Assembly (NCBI RefSeq): GCF_021325795.1
Contig: NZ_JAHPZX010000001.1
Coordinates: 186,001-250,000 of the forward strand
DNA from: Bordetella sp. LUAb4
GTDB taxonomy: Bacteria > Pseudomonadota > Gammaproteobacteria > Burkholderiales > Burkholderiaceae_B
Direction of reading: 5' to 3'
Length of the DNA: 64,000 bases
The notes beneath the pieces were generated by a model that saw nothing but the letters and a program-made list of their open reading frames with translations, searched no databases and was not told the DNA's origin. The stretch's first letter is position 1; the number at the start of each line of letters is the position of its first letter. The position numbers and the translations under genes are program-made. Shown here in pieces: positions 1 through 7,738 of the stretch.

Positions 1-1329
1 CGCGCGTATGCCTCCGCCGGTGCCGGCTTGCACCACATAGTCCGCCGTGTGAGTTCCGCCCTGGGGATACAGGCTGATGATGTGATCACGCAGCCCGTTG
101 TCGACATAGCGAGCCGTGCCCGCGGGCAGCGTGGCGACGACATCGCCGTCCCGCAGCACGCTGATCGCGCCAGTCTCGGGCGCGGTCCAGGTCAAGGTGG
201 CATTGGCGGCAGGCTGATTGAAGTTGCTGGTGCTCAGGGCCACGTTCAACTGCGACACGGCCGCATCGCCGATCAACTGGCTGCCGTACAGGGTGTAGGC
301 GGTGGCCGCGGGAATGGCGTTGAAGTACGCCAGCACGGTGGGGGTGACGTCGGCGATGCTGGGATAGGCATACAAGGCGCTGAGCGTGGCCGGTGGCACG
401 GCGTTGACGCCGGCGGCATTGTTCAGGCCCTGGTTCAGCGCGACGAAAGTGGTGGACTCCGGCAGCAGAGGCAGCCCGTCGGCGCTGCCCGTGACGCTGA
501 GTCCATAGGCAGACGTCAACACCACCAGCCATTTATCGCCGGGCTTCTTGGCGGTTTCCGCCAGCAGCTTGCCCAGCGCATCGTCCAGCTTCTTGACCGC
601 GTTCGCATACGACGGCGAGGCCGTGCCATAGTTCAACGCCACGTCCGTGGCGGCGTGATACTGCGCCACTACGGTGGTGTAGGCGCCATCGATCAGCCCC
701 AAGGTCTGCTCGGTCACGCAGTCGTCGGCGGCGGCGGTGTTGGAGCAATCATGCAGCGTATCCAGCGCGCTGCTGTCGTGTTGGCTGGCCAGCAGGCTGG
801 CAATGTTCGGTGAAGCGACGGCCGCCCCATTCAACCCCGCACCCTTGGCCTTGAGCACTTCGAACACACTGCCGCCCTGGATGGCCAGACCGGCGGCGTC
901 GGACGTTACCCGGTGCAGATTGGCCCACTTGCCGGAAAGCAGCGTGGCCCAGCCGGGGGTATGCAGATTGGCTTGCTGCGTCTGCCCGCCGGGCGTGCCG
1001 CCGCTATACGCCACCGAAACTTTCAACTTGGCGAGGTTGGGCAGCGTGTTGCTGGCCAGTCCCGCCTGTATCGCGCCATACGTAACGCCGTCCATGCCGA
1101 TGATGAGTGCGCGGCTGGCGCCAGCAGCCGGCGGCGTATCCGTCGGGGGGGCGCTATCCGCGGGAGGCGTATCCGGCGGCGTCGAGGCATCGCTGGAATC
1201 CGACGAGCCCGAGCCGTCGAAGCAACCGCCCAGGGCGATCGCCAAGGCCAGGGAACAGGCGAATGCCCGTCCCAATCGGCCGCGACGGGCCGTTTGTTTT
1301 TCTTGCAGTTCTTGGATGAGGGGTTTCAT
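1..1329 (-). CDS. Phosphodiesterase/alkaline-phosphatase-superfamily lipoprotein, 3' end outside window
   Basis: The reading frame is open from an ATG at 1329 to the window edge, about 443 residues. The N-terminus is basic and then hydrophobic, ending in a lipobox (LGGC, Cys about 36), so an outer-membrane or periplasmic lipoprotein is likely. A Ser/Asp/Thr/Pro-rich linker follows. The catalytic core resembles type I phosphodiesterases: IIGMDG gives the first metal Asp and HTPGWATLLSG contains the expected nucleophilic Thr. The motif usually read as TSDHG appears here as LTSAYG, so two metal ligands of the canonical family seem to be missing. The last ~90 residues look like a beta-rich domain. 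The substrate cannot be told from sequence. Confidence 0.75.
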   Translation of the reverse strand, partial: MKPLIQELQEKQTARRGRLGRAFACSLALAIALGGCFDGSGSSDSSDASTPPDTPPADSAPPTDTPPAAGASRALIIGMDGVTYGAIQAGLASNTLPNLAKLKVSVAYSGGTPGGQTQQANLHTPGWATLLSGKWANLHRVTSDAAGLAIQGGSVFEVLKAKGAGLNGAAVASPNIASLLASQHDSSALDTLHDCSNTAAADDCVTEQTLGLIDGAYTTVVAQYHAATDVALNYGTASPSYANAVKKLDDALGKLLAETAKKPGDKWLVVLTSAYGLSVTGSADGLPLLPESTTFVALNQGLNNAAGVNAVPPATLSALYAYPSIADVTPTVLAYFNAIPAATAYTLYGSQLIGDAAVSQLNVALSTSNFNQPAANATLTWTAPETGAISVLRDGDVVATLPAGTARYVDNGLRDHIISLYPQGGTHTADYVVQAGTGGGIRA

Positions 1330-1698
1330 GCGGCCGTCTGCCAGTCCGAGGTGGGGAATGTGCAGCGACTTTAAAGATCGTCAAGGACACGCTAATGACG
1401 AAAGCCCCGGTGTTTTCAATTGTCTCCGTCGGTTTTTTCGTCAGATGCGTTTTGTGCGAGATGCTTTTTTTGCCCGGGTCCTCCTGCCGCACGCGCTTTG
1501 TGGGAGTAGCGTTTGCCCCGGTCTTCCTGCTACATCTCGCCGCGCCGGTGTTCGCCGCCGCCGTCTTGGGCGCAAAAGCAAAGGGCCTTCCTCATGGAAG
1601 GCCCTGCATCCGTGCATCCCCGCATGATCAACCTCGGGCTGATCACCCCCAGGCCGCGCCACCCAGCCCCGCTCACGCAGTTGGGCACCGCGCCGCGC
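1330..1698. other. Intergenic region between motB-like gene and lipoprotein gene
   Basis: These 369 bases hold the terminator of the motB-like gene (1574-1605) and, nearer 1330, the upstream region of the lipoprotein gene. I see no additional gene; reading frames here are short and lack family features. Confidence 0.5.
1574..1605 (-). terminator. Rho-independent terminator of the motA-motB operon
   Basis: A perfect 10-bp stem (AGGGCCTTCC at 1582-1591, GGAAGGCCCT at 1596-1605) with a 4-base loop is followed, on the minus strand, by a T-rich stretch (1574-1582). It lies about 95 bases after the motB-like stop codon. Confidence 0.8.
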
Positions 1699-2589
1699 CT
1701 ACTGTTCCGTCGGCGCCTTCGGATCGATACGCATGATCAACTCCACTCGCCGATTCGCCGCCCGGCCGGCCGAGCTATCGTTCGATTCCAGGGGCATGGT
1801 GTCCGCATACCCGATGGCGCGCAAGCGCATCGGATCGACGCCGTCACGTACCAGCTCGCGCAGTACCGACGTGGCGCGACTGGTCGACAGATCCCAATTC
1901 GACGCGAACTGACGGGTCAGGATGGGCACGTTGTCGCTATGCCCTTCCACCGACAGCGGATACTTGCTGTGGTTGATGACATCGGCCAGCTTCTTGATCA
2001 AGGGAATACCTTCGGGGCTCAACGTGGCCTGCCCCGACGTGAACAGCAATTCGTTGCTGATACGGAAGCTGACCGACTGGCGATTGATGGTCACGTTGAC
2101 CGCCTTGCCCAAGTCCTTCAGGCCCAGTTCTTCCGGCGTTGGCATCTTCACCGGCGCGGCCTTGGCCGGCGCCAGCGGATCGGTCGGCGCGGTCGTCGGC
2201 GGCACGGCAGACGCGGCGGGTGTGGGATCCGGCTGCGTCGCCCATTCGGCCGGAATCACCGGCAGATTCTTTTCCCAATCCTCGACTGCCCGCGCCGGCA
2301 GCTTGGCCAGGCTGACACCGTTGGCCACTTCAGGCGGATGGGCCGCCAGACCCGGACCCAGGCGCGTCAACGCCAGCATGACCACGAACAGGGCCAACAG
2401 CAGCGTGATGAGGTCCAGATACGTCATCAGCCAGTTGTCCGGCTCGCGGTCCAGCGTTTCCTGCACGTGCCAGCGCTCATAGCGATTGCGCCGTACGGAC
2501 TTGGTACGTTCACGCTGCTGGCGTTCGACCGCCGCCTTGTTGCGGGCGGCGATATCGATCCACGATGCGCGGGATTGCGTAGTAGCCAT
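1699..2589 (-). CDS. motB: MotB-like stator protein (OmpA-type peptidoglycan-binding)
   Basis: This 296-residue inner-membrane protein has a basic N-terminal tail (about 1-50), one membrane segment (about 53-74) and a C-terminal OmpA-like domain (about 175-290). The segment YLDLITLLLALF carries Asp59, matching the proton-conducting Asp of MotB. A Pro/Ala-rich linker joins the two parts. It lies 23 bases after the MotA-like gene, so the two form an operon and probably one proton-driven stator complex. The cytoplasmic tail is longer than in E. coli MotB. It could be a second stator set of the MotC/MotD kind, because no other flagellar genes are visible nearby. Confidence 0.85.
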   Translation of the reverse strand: MATTQSRASWIDIAARNKAAVERQQRERTKSVRRNRYERWHVQETLDREPDNWLMTYLDLITLLLALFVVMLALTRLGPGLAAHPPEVANGVSLAKLPARAVEDWEKNLPVIPAEWATQPDPTPAASAVPPTTAPTDPLAPAKAAPVKMPTPEELGLKDLGKAVNVTINRQSVSFRISNELLFTSGQATLSPEGIPLIKKLADVINHSKYPLSVEGHSDNVPILTRQFASNWDLSTSRATSVLRELVRDGVDPMRLRAIGYADTMPLESNDSSAGRAANRRVELIMRIDPKAPTEQ

Positions 2590-2612
2590 AAGAATTGCCG
2601 AGTCCGTTGCGC

Positions 2613-3602
2613 TCAGGACCGCGACGAAATGCGGTTGCGCAGCGCGGCTTCGAAAGCGGCGGCAGCGCCCGCAGGCGCGGCGGCATTGCCTCGGGGCGCG
2701 GCGGCGCCTGCCGAAGACGCGCTCCCGCGGGTGGACGTGGCTCCGGTGCCACGGGAGGGCGTCGGCGCGACGGCGGGCGTGGCACGCGGGCCAGCCGCGC
2801 CGCGTGCGGCTTTGCCGGCACGGCCGGCAGGCTGCTCACGGATCTCGTCTTCCACATGCTCCATGAAGGAATTCAAGGTCTCGCGCACCATGGCCGGGCC
2901 GCGCCGCTCGCACATCATGGAGATGCCTTGCAGCACCATATTCATCAAGACCAGGCGCTGTTCGGTGCGGCGTTCCAGCTTGATGGCGATCGGCTTGCAG
3001 ATCAGGTTGGCGATCAGGATGCCGTAGAAAGTGGCGATCAGCGCGATCGCCATCTGCTTGCCGATGACGTCCATGCCTTGGGAGCCCAGCACCGTCATCA
3101 GGTTGACCAGGCCGATCAGCGTGGCCAGCATGCCGAAGGCTGGCGCGAAGCTGGCCACCGTGCGGAACATCTGGGCCTCGGCCTGCTCGCGCGCCCGCAT
3201 GCGGGCGATGCGCCACTGCAGCAGCTCGACGATCTGCTCTTCCGGCGTGTTGTCGATGATCAACTGCACGCCCGTGCGCAGAAAGGGATTGGTGACTTTC
3301 TGCAGTTCGCGTTCGACGTTGTGCACGTCGGCGCCGGCCCAGCTGTGCGCCAGGGTCACCAGCTCGTCGATGTCGCGCTGCGAGTCCACTTTCTCGTTGC
3401 GGAAGACCGTGCGCAGCAGTTGGGGAATCCGGCGGATCTCGCTGATCGGATAGCCAATGAACAGCGCGGCGATGGTGCCGCCCAGGACGATGCCCAGGCC
3501 GGGCAGATTGACGAAGGCCAGCGCGCTGGGCGCCGAGCCGAAGATCGCGGCAGCCAGCATCGCCAGGGCAACGCCGATACCGATCAGGGTCGAGGAATTC
3601 AT
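2613..3602 (-). CDS. motA: MotA/TolQ/ExbB-family proton channel
   Basis: The 329-residue product is the partner of the MotB-like protein in a cation-driven motor complex. Membrane segments lie at about 5-25, 28-48, 145-165 and 178-200, with a large cytoplasmic loop between the second and third, as in MotA. I start it at the ATG giving MNSSTLIG, because the upstream GTG (3668) adds 22 residues unlike the family. After about residue 260 the C-terminus is an Ala/Pro/Arg/Ser-rich low-complexity tail that MotA proteins usually lack. The 5' end of this gene, with its upstream DNA, is duplicated at 5486-5837. Confidence 0.85.
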   Translation of the reverse strand: MNSSTLIGIGVALAMLAAAIFGSAPSALAFVNLPGLGIVLGGTIAALFIGYPISEIRRIPQLLRTVFRNEKVDSQRDIDELVTLAHSWAGADVHNVERELQKVTNPFLRTGVQLIIDNTPEEQIVELLQWRIARMRAREQAEAQMFRTVASFAPAFGMLATLIGLVNLMTVLGSQGMDVIGKQMAIALIATFYGILIANLICKPIAIKLERRTEQRLVLMNMVLQGISMMCERRGPAMVRETLNSFMEHVEDEIREQPAGRAGKAARGAAGPRATPAVAPTPSRGTGATSTRGSASSAGAAAPRGNAAAPAGAAAAFEAALRNRISSRS

Positions 3603-3764
3603 GAATACGGGCCGGTAAAGAGGCGGCCGGACCAGGCCTCCGGGCCTGCCGGGTCGCGTGAGGAACACGGGACCCGGCCATTCTAGTCAGCCAACCCGTC
3701 GGCCAAAGGGCGCAAAAAAGGCCAGAAAACCCCGGACACTTGCGGCTTCACCGGCAAGTCAGGC
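3412..3764. repeat. Long direct repeat, parental copy (motA 5' end plus upstream)
   Basis: This segment covers the first ~63 codons of motA and about 160 bases upstream. It recurs almost unchanged at 5486-5837, about 2.07 kb away. Because it belongs to an intact motA here and to a broken one there, this is the parental copy. Confidence 0.85.
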
Positions 3765-3913
3765 TCTGGTGGGCCATTTATACCGATCCTTTTAGTGGGC
3801 GAGTTTCACCGGCTCCAATCCCCCGCCATTGACACACTCCCCGCCCAGGTCGGAGCCGTCCCACCTGCGGCCCGCCTTTCGAAACCGAACGCCAATCAAC
3901 GCCTTCTACACGA

Positions 3914-3969
3914 TTTCAAAAGAAAACAGCACTAATTGAATCGTCTCCCCTGCGTCCTGCTTCTAGACT
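3914..3969 (+). promoter_or_regulatory. Putative promoter of cassette 1
   Basis: It contains a palindrome-like TTTCAAAAGAAA (3914-3925), TTGAAT (3936-3941) and TAGACT (3964-3969), separated by 22 bases. The leader to the ATG is about 50 bases. The 22-base spacing is too long for ordinary sigma-70 recognition and suggests activator dependence. The assignment rests on conservation across five copies. Confidence 0.55.
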
Positions 3970-4019
3970 AATCACGCAATGGAAGTAGTTCCGTCGACGT
4001 CGAAAATCGAGATCAAATC

Positions 4020-4634
4020 ATGAAAATGCAGCATCTTCGCCAATTGATGCTTGGCTCGGCCCTTTCCTTGCTGCTGAACGCAGCGGCATGGGCGGAGCGC
4101 TCCTATACCGTCAATTTTGCTGTCGATTGGCTTCCGAATGGCTGGGCCGTGCAGATAGGCACTCCTCCGGGGGGGGAGCCCTTCAGCAGTTGCATGACGG
4201 TATGGCAGGTTCCTGACTGGGTTAAACAGATCGCGATCGATCACGACGGCGATGGTGTCGCCTGGCCGGCGTCGCGCGGCGCCCGTTTTTACACCGTACA
4301 AATAACAGACAAGACCATTTTTCCTTGTGGAAACAAGGACAAATACAACACTTGGCCATTCTATATAATTCCATCGCTCTCGGACGGTGGCCAATCGTCA
4401 TCGAACTTCCTCAAAGGGCAAGTGGAATTTCTCCGCCACTTCAACGACAAGACCAAAATGTGGGAAACCTCTGTCTCGGCCAAGAACATCGACGGCAGAA
4501 ACAACCCTCTCTACATGAGTTCTGCCACGTGCGATTCCGGGGCAGGATTTTTGGTGGTTTGCTCAAAGACCCCTGCGACCGGCGACGATGCTGGCAATAA
4601 TATCTGGATTTATTTTAGATATAAGCCAAAGTAG
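4020..4634 (+). CDS. Secreted paralogue A1, family unknown
   Basis: I do not recognise this 204-residue protein. Residues 1-25 form a classical signal peptide ending AAAWA, so it should be exported by Sec. The mature part has four cysteines (58, 103, 171, 181) that are kept in every family member and could form two disulfides. Conserved blocks are CMTVWQVP (58-65), ITDK (95-98), KYNTW (107-111) and a C-terminal IWIYFRYKP. Alternating hydrophobic residues suggest a beta-sandwich, which is inference. This copy departs from the family by having PFSS instead of PNS before the first Cys and by lacking the CLN motif at the last Cys. It lies next to the intact motA. Confidence 0.8.
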   Translation: MKMQHLRQLMLGSALSLLLNAAAWAERSYTVNFAVDWLPNGWAVQIGTPPGGEPFSSCMTVWQVPDWVKQIAIDHDGDGVAWPASRGARFYTVQITDKTIFPCGNKDKYNTWPFYIIPSLSDGGQSSSNFLKGQVEFLRHFNDKTKMWETSVSAKNIDGRNNPLYMSSATCDSGAGFLVVCSKTPATGDDAGNNIWIYFRYKPK

Positions 4635-4687
4635 GTTGGAATGGCCAGCGAGACACGCATCAAATAATTTAAAAGGGCGAACTCAAA

Positions 4688-5269
4688 ATGCTTACCAAAG
4701 ATGCTTTCCGCCTGCTTCTCGGCTTAATACTATGTTCGACTTCTCCATCGCCCGCATGGGCCTCACATGGTTACACGCTTCATATCCTGGCAGACAGCCG
4801 CTACATCGACACTTCCAAATACTACGTGAAAATCTCCCCGCCAGCGGGGAGTCCGCCCAACAGTAAATGCATGCAAACATGGTATACCCCCACCACTGAG
4901 GTCACGCTAGATGCCACGACCACTAGCCTGACTCTCTATATCGAGGATAAAAATAGCACGCCATGTGGCGGCGACCCGAAATACAATACGTGGAACTACA
5001 CGATCAAGTCGCGCAACGATCATAGTTCGGATTACGACCAACAGGTCGCAAAGGGCTCGATCCAGTTCTACCACGCGTATTATGATGATTGGTCCACCGC
5101 GATCATAACCCGTAACTTAGACGGCATACCTCCCAATAGATCTGCCATTGGTTTTGCTACCTGCTATAACAATAAAGTGCAAACCAGCTGCCTAAATAGG
5201 TACGCGACGGGCAAGGATGCTGCCAACGAAATCTATATGTATTTCCGTTGGCCGGTAATCGAGAAATAG
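4688..5269 (+). CDS. Secreted paralogue B1, family unknown
   Basis: This 193-residue partner of A1 starts 53 bases after the A1 stop, behind an AGGGCGA ribosome site. The signal peptide is 25 residues (ending SPAWA). Type B differs from type A in an insertion near the mature N-terminus giving DTSKYYVK, in ending FRWPV plus a short charged tail, and in NLDG instead of NTDG. The four cysteines and KYNTW are kept. The first motif reads CMQTWYTP rather than CMxxWQVP. Function is unknown; co-transcription with A1 is inferred from the spacing. Confidence 0.8.
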   Translation: MLTKDAFRLLLGLILCSTSPSPAWASHGYTLHILADSRYIDTSKYYVKISPPAGSPPNSKCMQTWYTPTTEVTLDATTTSLTLYIEDKNSTPCGGDPKYNTWNYTIKSRNDHSSDYDQQVAKGSIQFYHAYYDDWSTAIITRNLDGIPPNRSAIGFATCYNNKVQTSCLNRYATGKDAANEIYMYFRWPVIEK

Positions 5270-5320
5270 AGCCTCTACTGACTATTCAGGCTCCCAAGCA
5301 CTAGCCCTCCCATAATGATC

Positions 5321-5353
5321 GCGCTCCCGCCGGAAAATATCCCGCGGGGGCGC
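5321..5353 (+). terminator. Hairpin after B1
   Basis: GCGCTCCCGC (5321-5330) pairs with GCGGGGGCGC (5344-5353), including one G-T pair. It matches in form the hairpins after B2 and B5, so it is the degenerate terminator of cassette 1. There is no strong T run. Confidence 0.55.
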
Positions 5354-5417
5354 TTCGCTCCACAGGCATGAAGAATCTCATTCGACGCACGTTTTCAAAA
5401 AACAATTGGCGCGAATT

Positions 5418-5485
5418 GGTCGATGTCGAGCATTTCGGAAGTGGGGGTACTTGCCACATCGTCATGCAGCCGCTATTGGGCGCAT
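5418..5485 (-). pseudogene. Inverted fragment of a type A gene
   Basis: Read on the minus strand, these 68 bases match the A4 gene (about 9347-9415) almost base for base. They cover the segment encoding NSxCMTxWQVPP and EML, with one base missing in a run of C. The fragment is in the opposite orientation to all intact copies and is fused directly to the truncated motA piece. It records an inversion or illegitimate join during growth of the array. Confidence 0.75.
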
Positions 5486-5837
5486 CGCAGCAGTTGGGGA
5501 ATCCGGCGGATCTCGCTGATCGGATAGCCGATGAACAGCGCGGCGATGGTGCCGCCCAGGACGATGCCCAGGCCGGGCAGATTGACGAAGGCCAGCGCGC
5601 TGGGCGCGGAGCCGAAGATCGCGGCAGCCAGCATCGCCAGGGCAACGCCGATACCGATCAGGGTCGAGGAATTCATGAATACGGGCCGGTAAAGAGGCGG
5701 CCGGACCAGGCCTCCGGGCCTGCCGGGTCGCGTGAGGAACACGCGACCCGGCCATTCCAGTCAGCCAACCCGCCGGCCAAAGGGCGCAAAAAAGACCAGA
5801 AAGCCCCGGACACCTGCGCTTCACCTGTAAGTCAGGC
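5486..5837. repeat. Long direct repeat, second copy (truncated motA end)
   Basis: This is a near-identical copy of 3412-3764 with a few substitutions and one small indel. It sits between cassettes 1 and 2 and gives the offset (about 2.07 kb) that also separates A1 from A2. Confidence 0.85.
5487..5676 (-). pseudogene. Truncated motA copy (first ~63 codons)
   Basis: The start codon and about 63 codons of the MotA-like gene are kept, including the first two membrane segments. The frame then runs into the inverted type A fragment at 5485. It lacks the cytoplasmic loop, the channel helices and any motB partner, so it cannot make a working stator. It is a by-product of tandem duplication. Confidence 0.85.
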
Positions 5838-5980
5838 GACGGTCGGGCGATTCGCGCCGGTTTACTGAGCGGTTGCCGCCGGCTTGCAGTCCGGCATCGA
5901 CACTCAGAGCGAGCATAAAAAATAGCCGCACCCGCATCTCACATTTTGAAACCAAGTGCGAATAAACACCTTCTACACGA

Positions 5981-6036
5981 TTTCAAAAGAAAGCAGCACT
6001 AATTGAATCGTCTCCCGCGCGCCCTGCTCCTAGACT
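5981..6036 (+). promoter_or_regulatory. Putative promoter of cassette 2
   Basis: TTTCAAAAGAAA (5981-5992), TTGAAT (6003-6008) and TAGACT (6031-6036) are present with a 22-base gap. The sequence is nearly the same as in cassette 1 down to the ATG at 6087. Confidence 0.55.
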
Positions 6037-6086
6037 AATCGCGCAATGGAAGTAGTTCCGTCGACGTCGAAAATCGAGATCAAATC

Positions 6087-6701
6087 ATGAAAATGCAGCG
6101 TCTTTGCCAATTGATGCTTGGATCAGCCCTTTCATTGCTGCTGAATGCAGCGGCATGGGCTAGCCACACTTACACCATTAATTTCGCTGTCGATTGGATC
6201 CCCAACGATTGGTACGTTTGGGTGGATGGCCCCAAGGGAGGCGCGCCCAACAGTGAATGCATGGAGGTATGGCAAGTTCCAGATCCCCTCCGAGGACAAA
6301 TTATCGAAGTGAATCACCACGATGGAATCGCCTACAGCGGATACTACCCGCGCTACTTCACAGTACAAATAACGGATAAAAACGATGGTTTTTGCTGGCT
6401 TAAGCCCAAGTACAACACCTGGGAGTTCAGTTTGAACTCACCAAGGCCGAAGGGGGGTGACGACCCGCCACAGGTAATCCTCAAGGGGAAGGTGAGTTTC
6501 AACCATTTTTGGCATCAACGCGGAGACGACTGGAGGACCTATATCGAAACCGAGAACACCGACGGCAAAGGCAATCCCCCCTATATCGGCTCCGCCATAT
6601 GCGATGACGGCATAGGCTTTTGGCAGGACTGCCTATCTGCGCAGGTAATTGGCGAGGACGCAGCCGATACGATCTGGATTTATTTTAAATATAAACCGTA
6701 G
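6087..6701 (+). CDS. Secreted paralogue A2, family unknown
   Basis: The protein has 204 residues and its first 25 codons are nearly identical to those of A1, while the mature part has diverged strongly. This suggests either relaxed constraint or diversifying selection on the exported domain. It has the full motif set: PNSECMEVWQVP, ITDKN, CWLKPKYNTW, ENTDG, AICDDG and QDCL, with four mature cysteines plus one in the signal peptide (Cys7). The loop between KYNTW and the next strand is long and Pro/Gly/Asp-rich, the most variable part of the family. B2 follows after 53 bases. Confidence 0.8.
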   Translation: MKMQRLCQLMLGSALSLLLNAAAWASHTYTINFAVDWIPNDWYVWVDGPKGGAPNSECMEVWQVPDPLRGQIIEVNHHDGIAYSGYYPRYFTVQITDKNDGFCWLKPKYNTWEFSLNSPRPKGGDDPPQVILKGKVSFNHFWHQRGDDWRTYIETENTDGKGNPPYIGSAICDDGIGFWQDCLSAQVIGEDAADTIWIYFKYKP

Positions 6702-6754
6702 CAGGCCGGAATCAGCCAACCAGACGCAGGCAGCTCATTGAAGGGTGAACCAAA

Positions 6755-7336
6755 ATGCTTATCAGGAATACTTTCTGCCTACTTTGTGGACTAGTACTGT
6801 TCTCGATTTTCCAAGCGCCCGCATCGGCCTCACATAACTATACTTTCCATTTCCTGGTAGACAATCGTTACATCGACCTTTCCAAGTACTACGTGAAAAT
6901 CTTCCCGCCGCAGGGGTACGCGCCCAACAGCAGCTGCATGCAAATATGGCAAACCCCCTCTACTGAAGTCACACTAGATGCCCTGAAAACTGAACTCACT
7001 GTAACAATCGAGGACAAAAATAGCGGCTCATGTCTCGGCTCCCCGAAATACAACACTTGGAACTATCAGATCTTGCCCACCCCCTTGAACCCGCTAAATG
7101 ACCCAATTAAAGCATTAGGCTCGATCCAGTTCTACCACGTCGAAGTTGGTGGGGATTGGTACACCGCGATCATGGCCCGCAACAACGACGGTATTCCGAG
7201 AAACAAACCTTCCGTTGGATTTGCCACCTGCTACGATAAAAGTGCCCAGACCAACTGTCTAAACAGAGCTACGAAGGGAAAGGATGCTGCCAACGAAGTT
7301 TTTATCTATTTCCGTTGGCCAGTGAACGAGAACTAG
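6755..7336 (+). CDS. Secreted paralogue B2, family unknown
   Basis: This 193-residue protein has a signal peptide ending APASA. The ribosome site AAGGGTGA precedes the ATG. It is closest to B1 in the mature N-terminus (SRYID/NRYID then SKYYVKI). Conserved blocks are PNSSCMQIWQTP, IEDKNSGSC, KYNTWNYQI, GSIQFYH, FATCYD, NCLNR and GKDAANE, ending IYFRWPVNEN. Nothing points to an enzyme active site; a binding, adhesive or toxin-like role is possible but unproven. Confidence 0.8.
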   Translation: MLIRNTFCLLCGLVLFSIFQAPASASHNYTFHFLVDNRYIDLSKYYVKIFPPQGYAPNSSCMQIWQTPSTEVTLDALKTELTVTIEDKNSGSCLGSPKYNTWNYQILPTPLNPLNDPIKALGSIQFYHVEVGGDWYTAIMARNNDGIPRNKPSVGFATCYDKSAQTNCLNRATKGKDAANEVFIYFRWPVNEN

Positions 7337-7390
7337 ATCCTCACTGACTCTCCCAGCTCATCGGCGCCCCGCCCCCTCCAAAAACGATCA

Positions 7391-7422
7391 CGCCCCCGCA
7401 GGGAATTATCCCTGTGGGGGCG
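7391..7422 (+). terminator. Hairpin terminator after B2
   Basis: CGCCCCCGCAGGG (7391-7403) pairs with CCCTGTGGGGGCG (7410-7422), with one G-T pair and a 6-base loop. It closely resembles the bidirectional terminator between B5 and pstB, which supports common descent of this junction from the pstB end of the array. Confidence 0.7.
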
Positions 7423-7489
7423 ATTCATTATGCGGATCTCTCTCAGCGGCTGGCGCCCTGGGAGTAATCCACCTGGCCCGCAGTAACCT

Positions 7490-7527
7490 TCAACCAAATC
7501 GACCGACAATGTAGGCCCGATTTCCTT
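7490..7527 (-). pseudogene. pstB 3' tail remnant upstream of cassette 3
   Basis: On the minus strand the last codons read YIVGRFG followed by a stop, against YITGRFG-stop in the intact pstB at 13345. The preceding intergenic sequence, including the hairpin, also matches the B5-pstB junction. After about 7527 the sequence switches to DNA homologous to the region upstream of A1 (from about 3791). The junction therefore joins a pstB end to a type A leader. Confidence 0.7.
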
Positions 7528-7633
7528 TAGTGAGCGAGTTCCACCGGCTCCTATCCCTCGCCATTGACACACTCCCCGTCCGACTTGCGGTACGCCTTTC
7601 GAAACCGAAAACCAATCAACGCCTTCTACACGA

Positions 7634-7689
7634 TTTCAAAAGAAAGCAGCACTAATTGAATCCTCCCCCGTACGTCCTGCCCCTAGACT
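7634..7689 (+). promoter_or_regulatory. Putative promoter of cassette 3
   Basis: TTTCAAAAGAAA (7634-7645), TTGAAT (7656-7661) and TAGACT (7684-7689) occur with 22 bases between the last two. The bases between them differ from copies 1 and 2, so the spacing is kept although the sequence drifts. Confidence 0.55.
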
Positions 7690-7738
7690 AAGCCTGCAAT
7701 AGAAGCATTCCGCCGCCGTCGAAAATCGAGATCAAATC

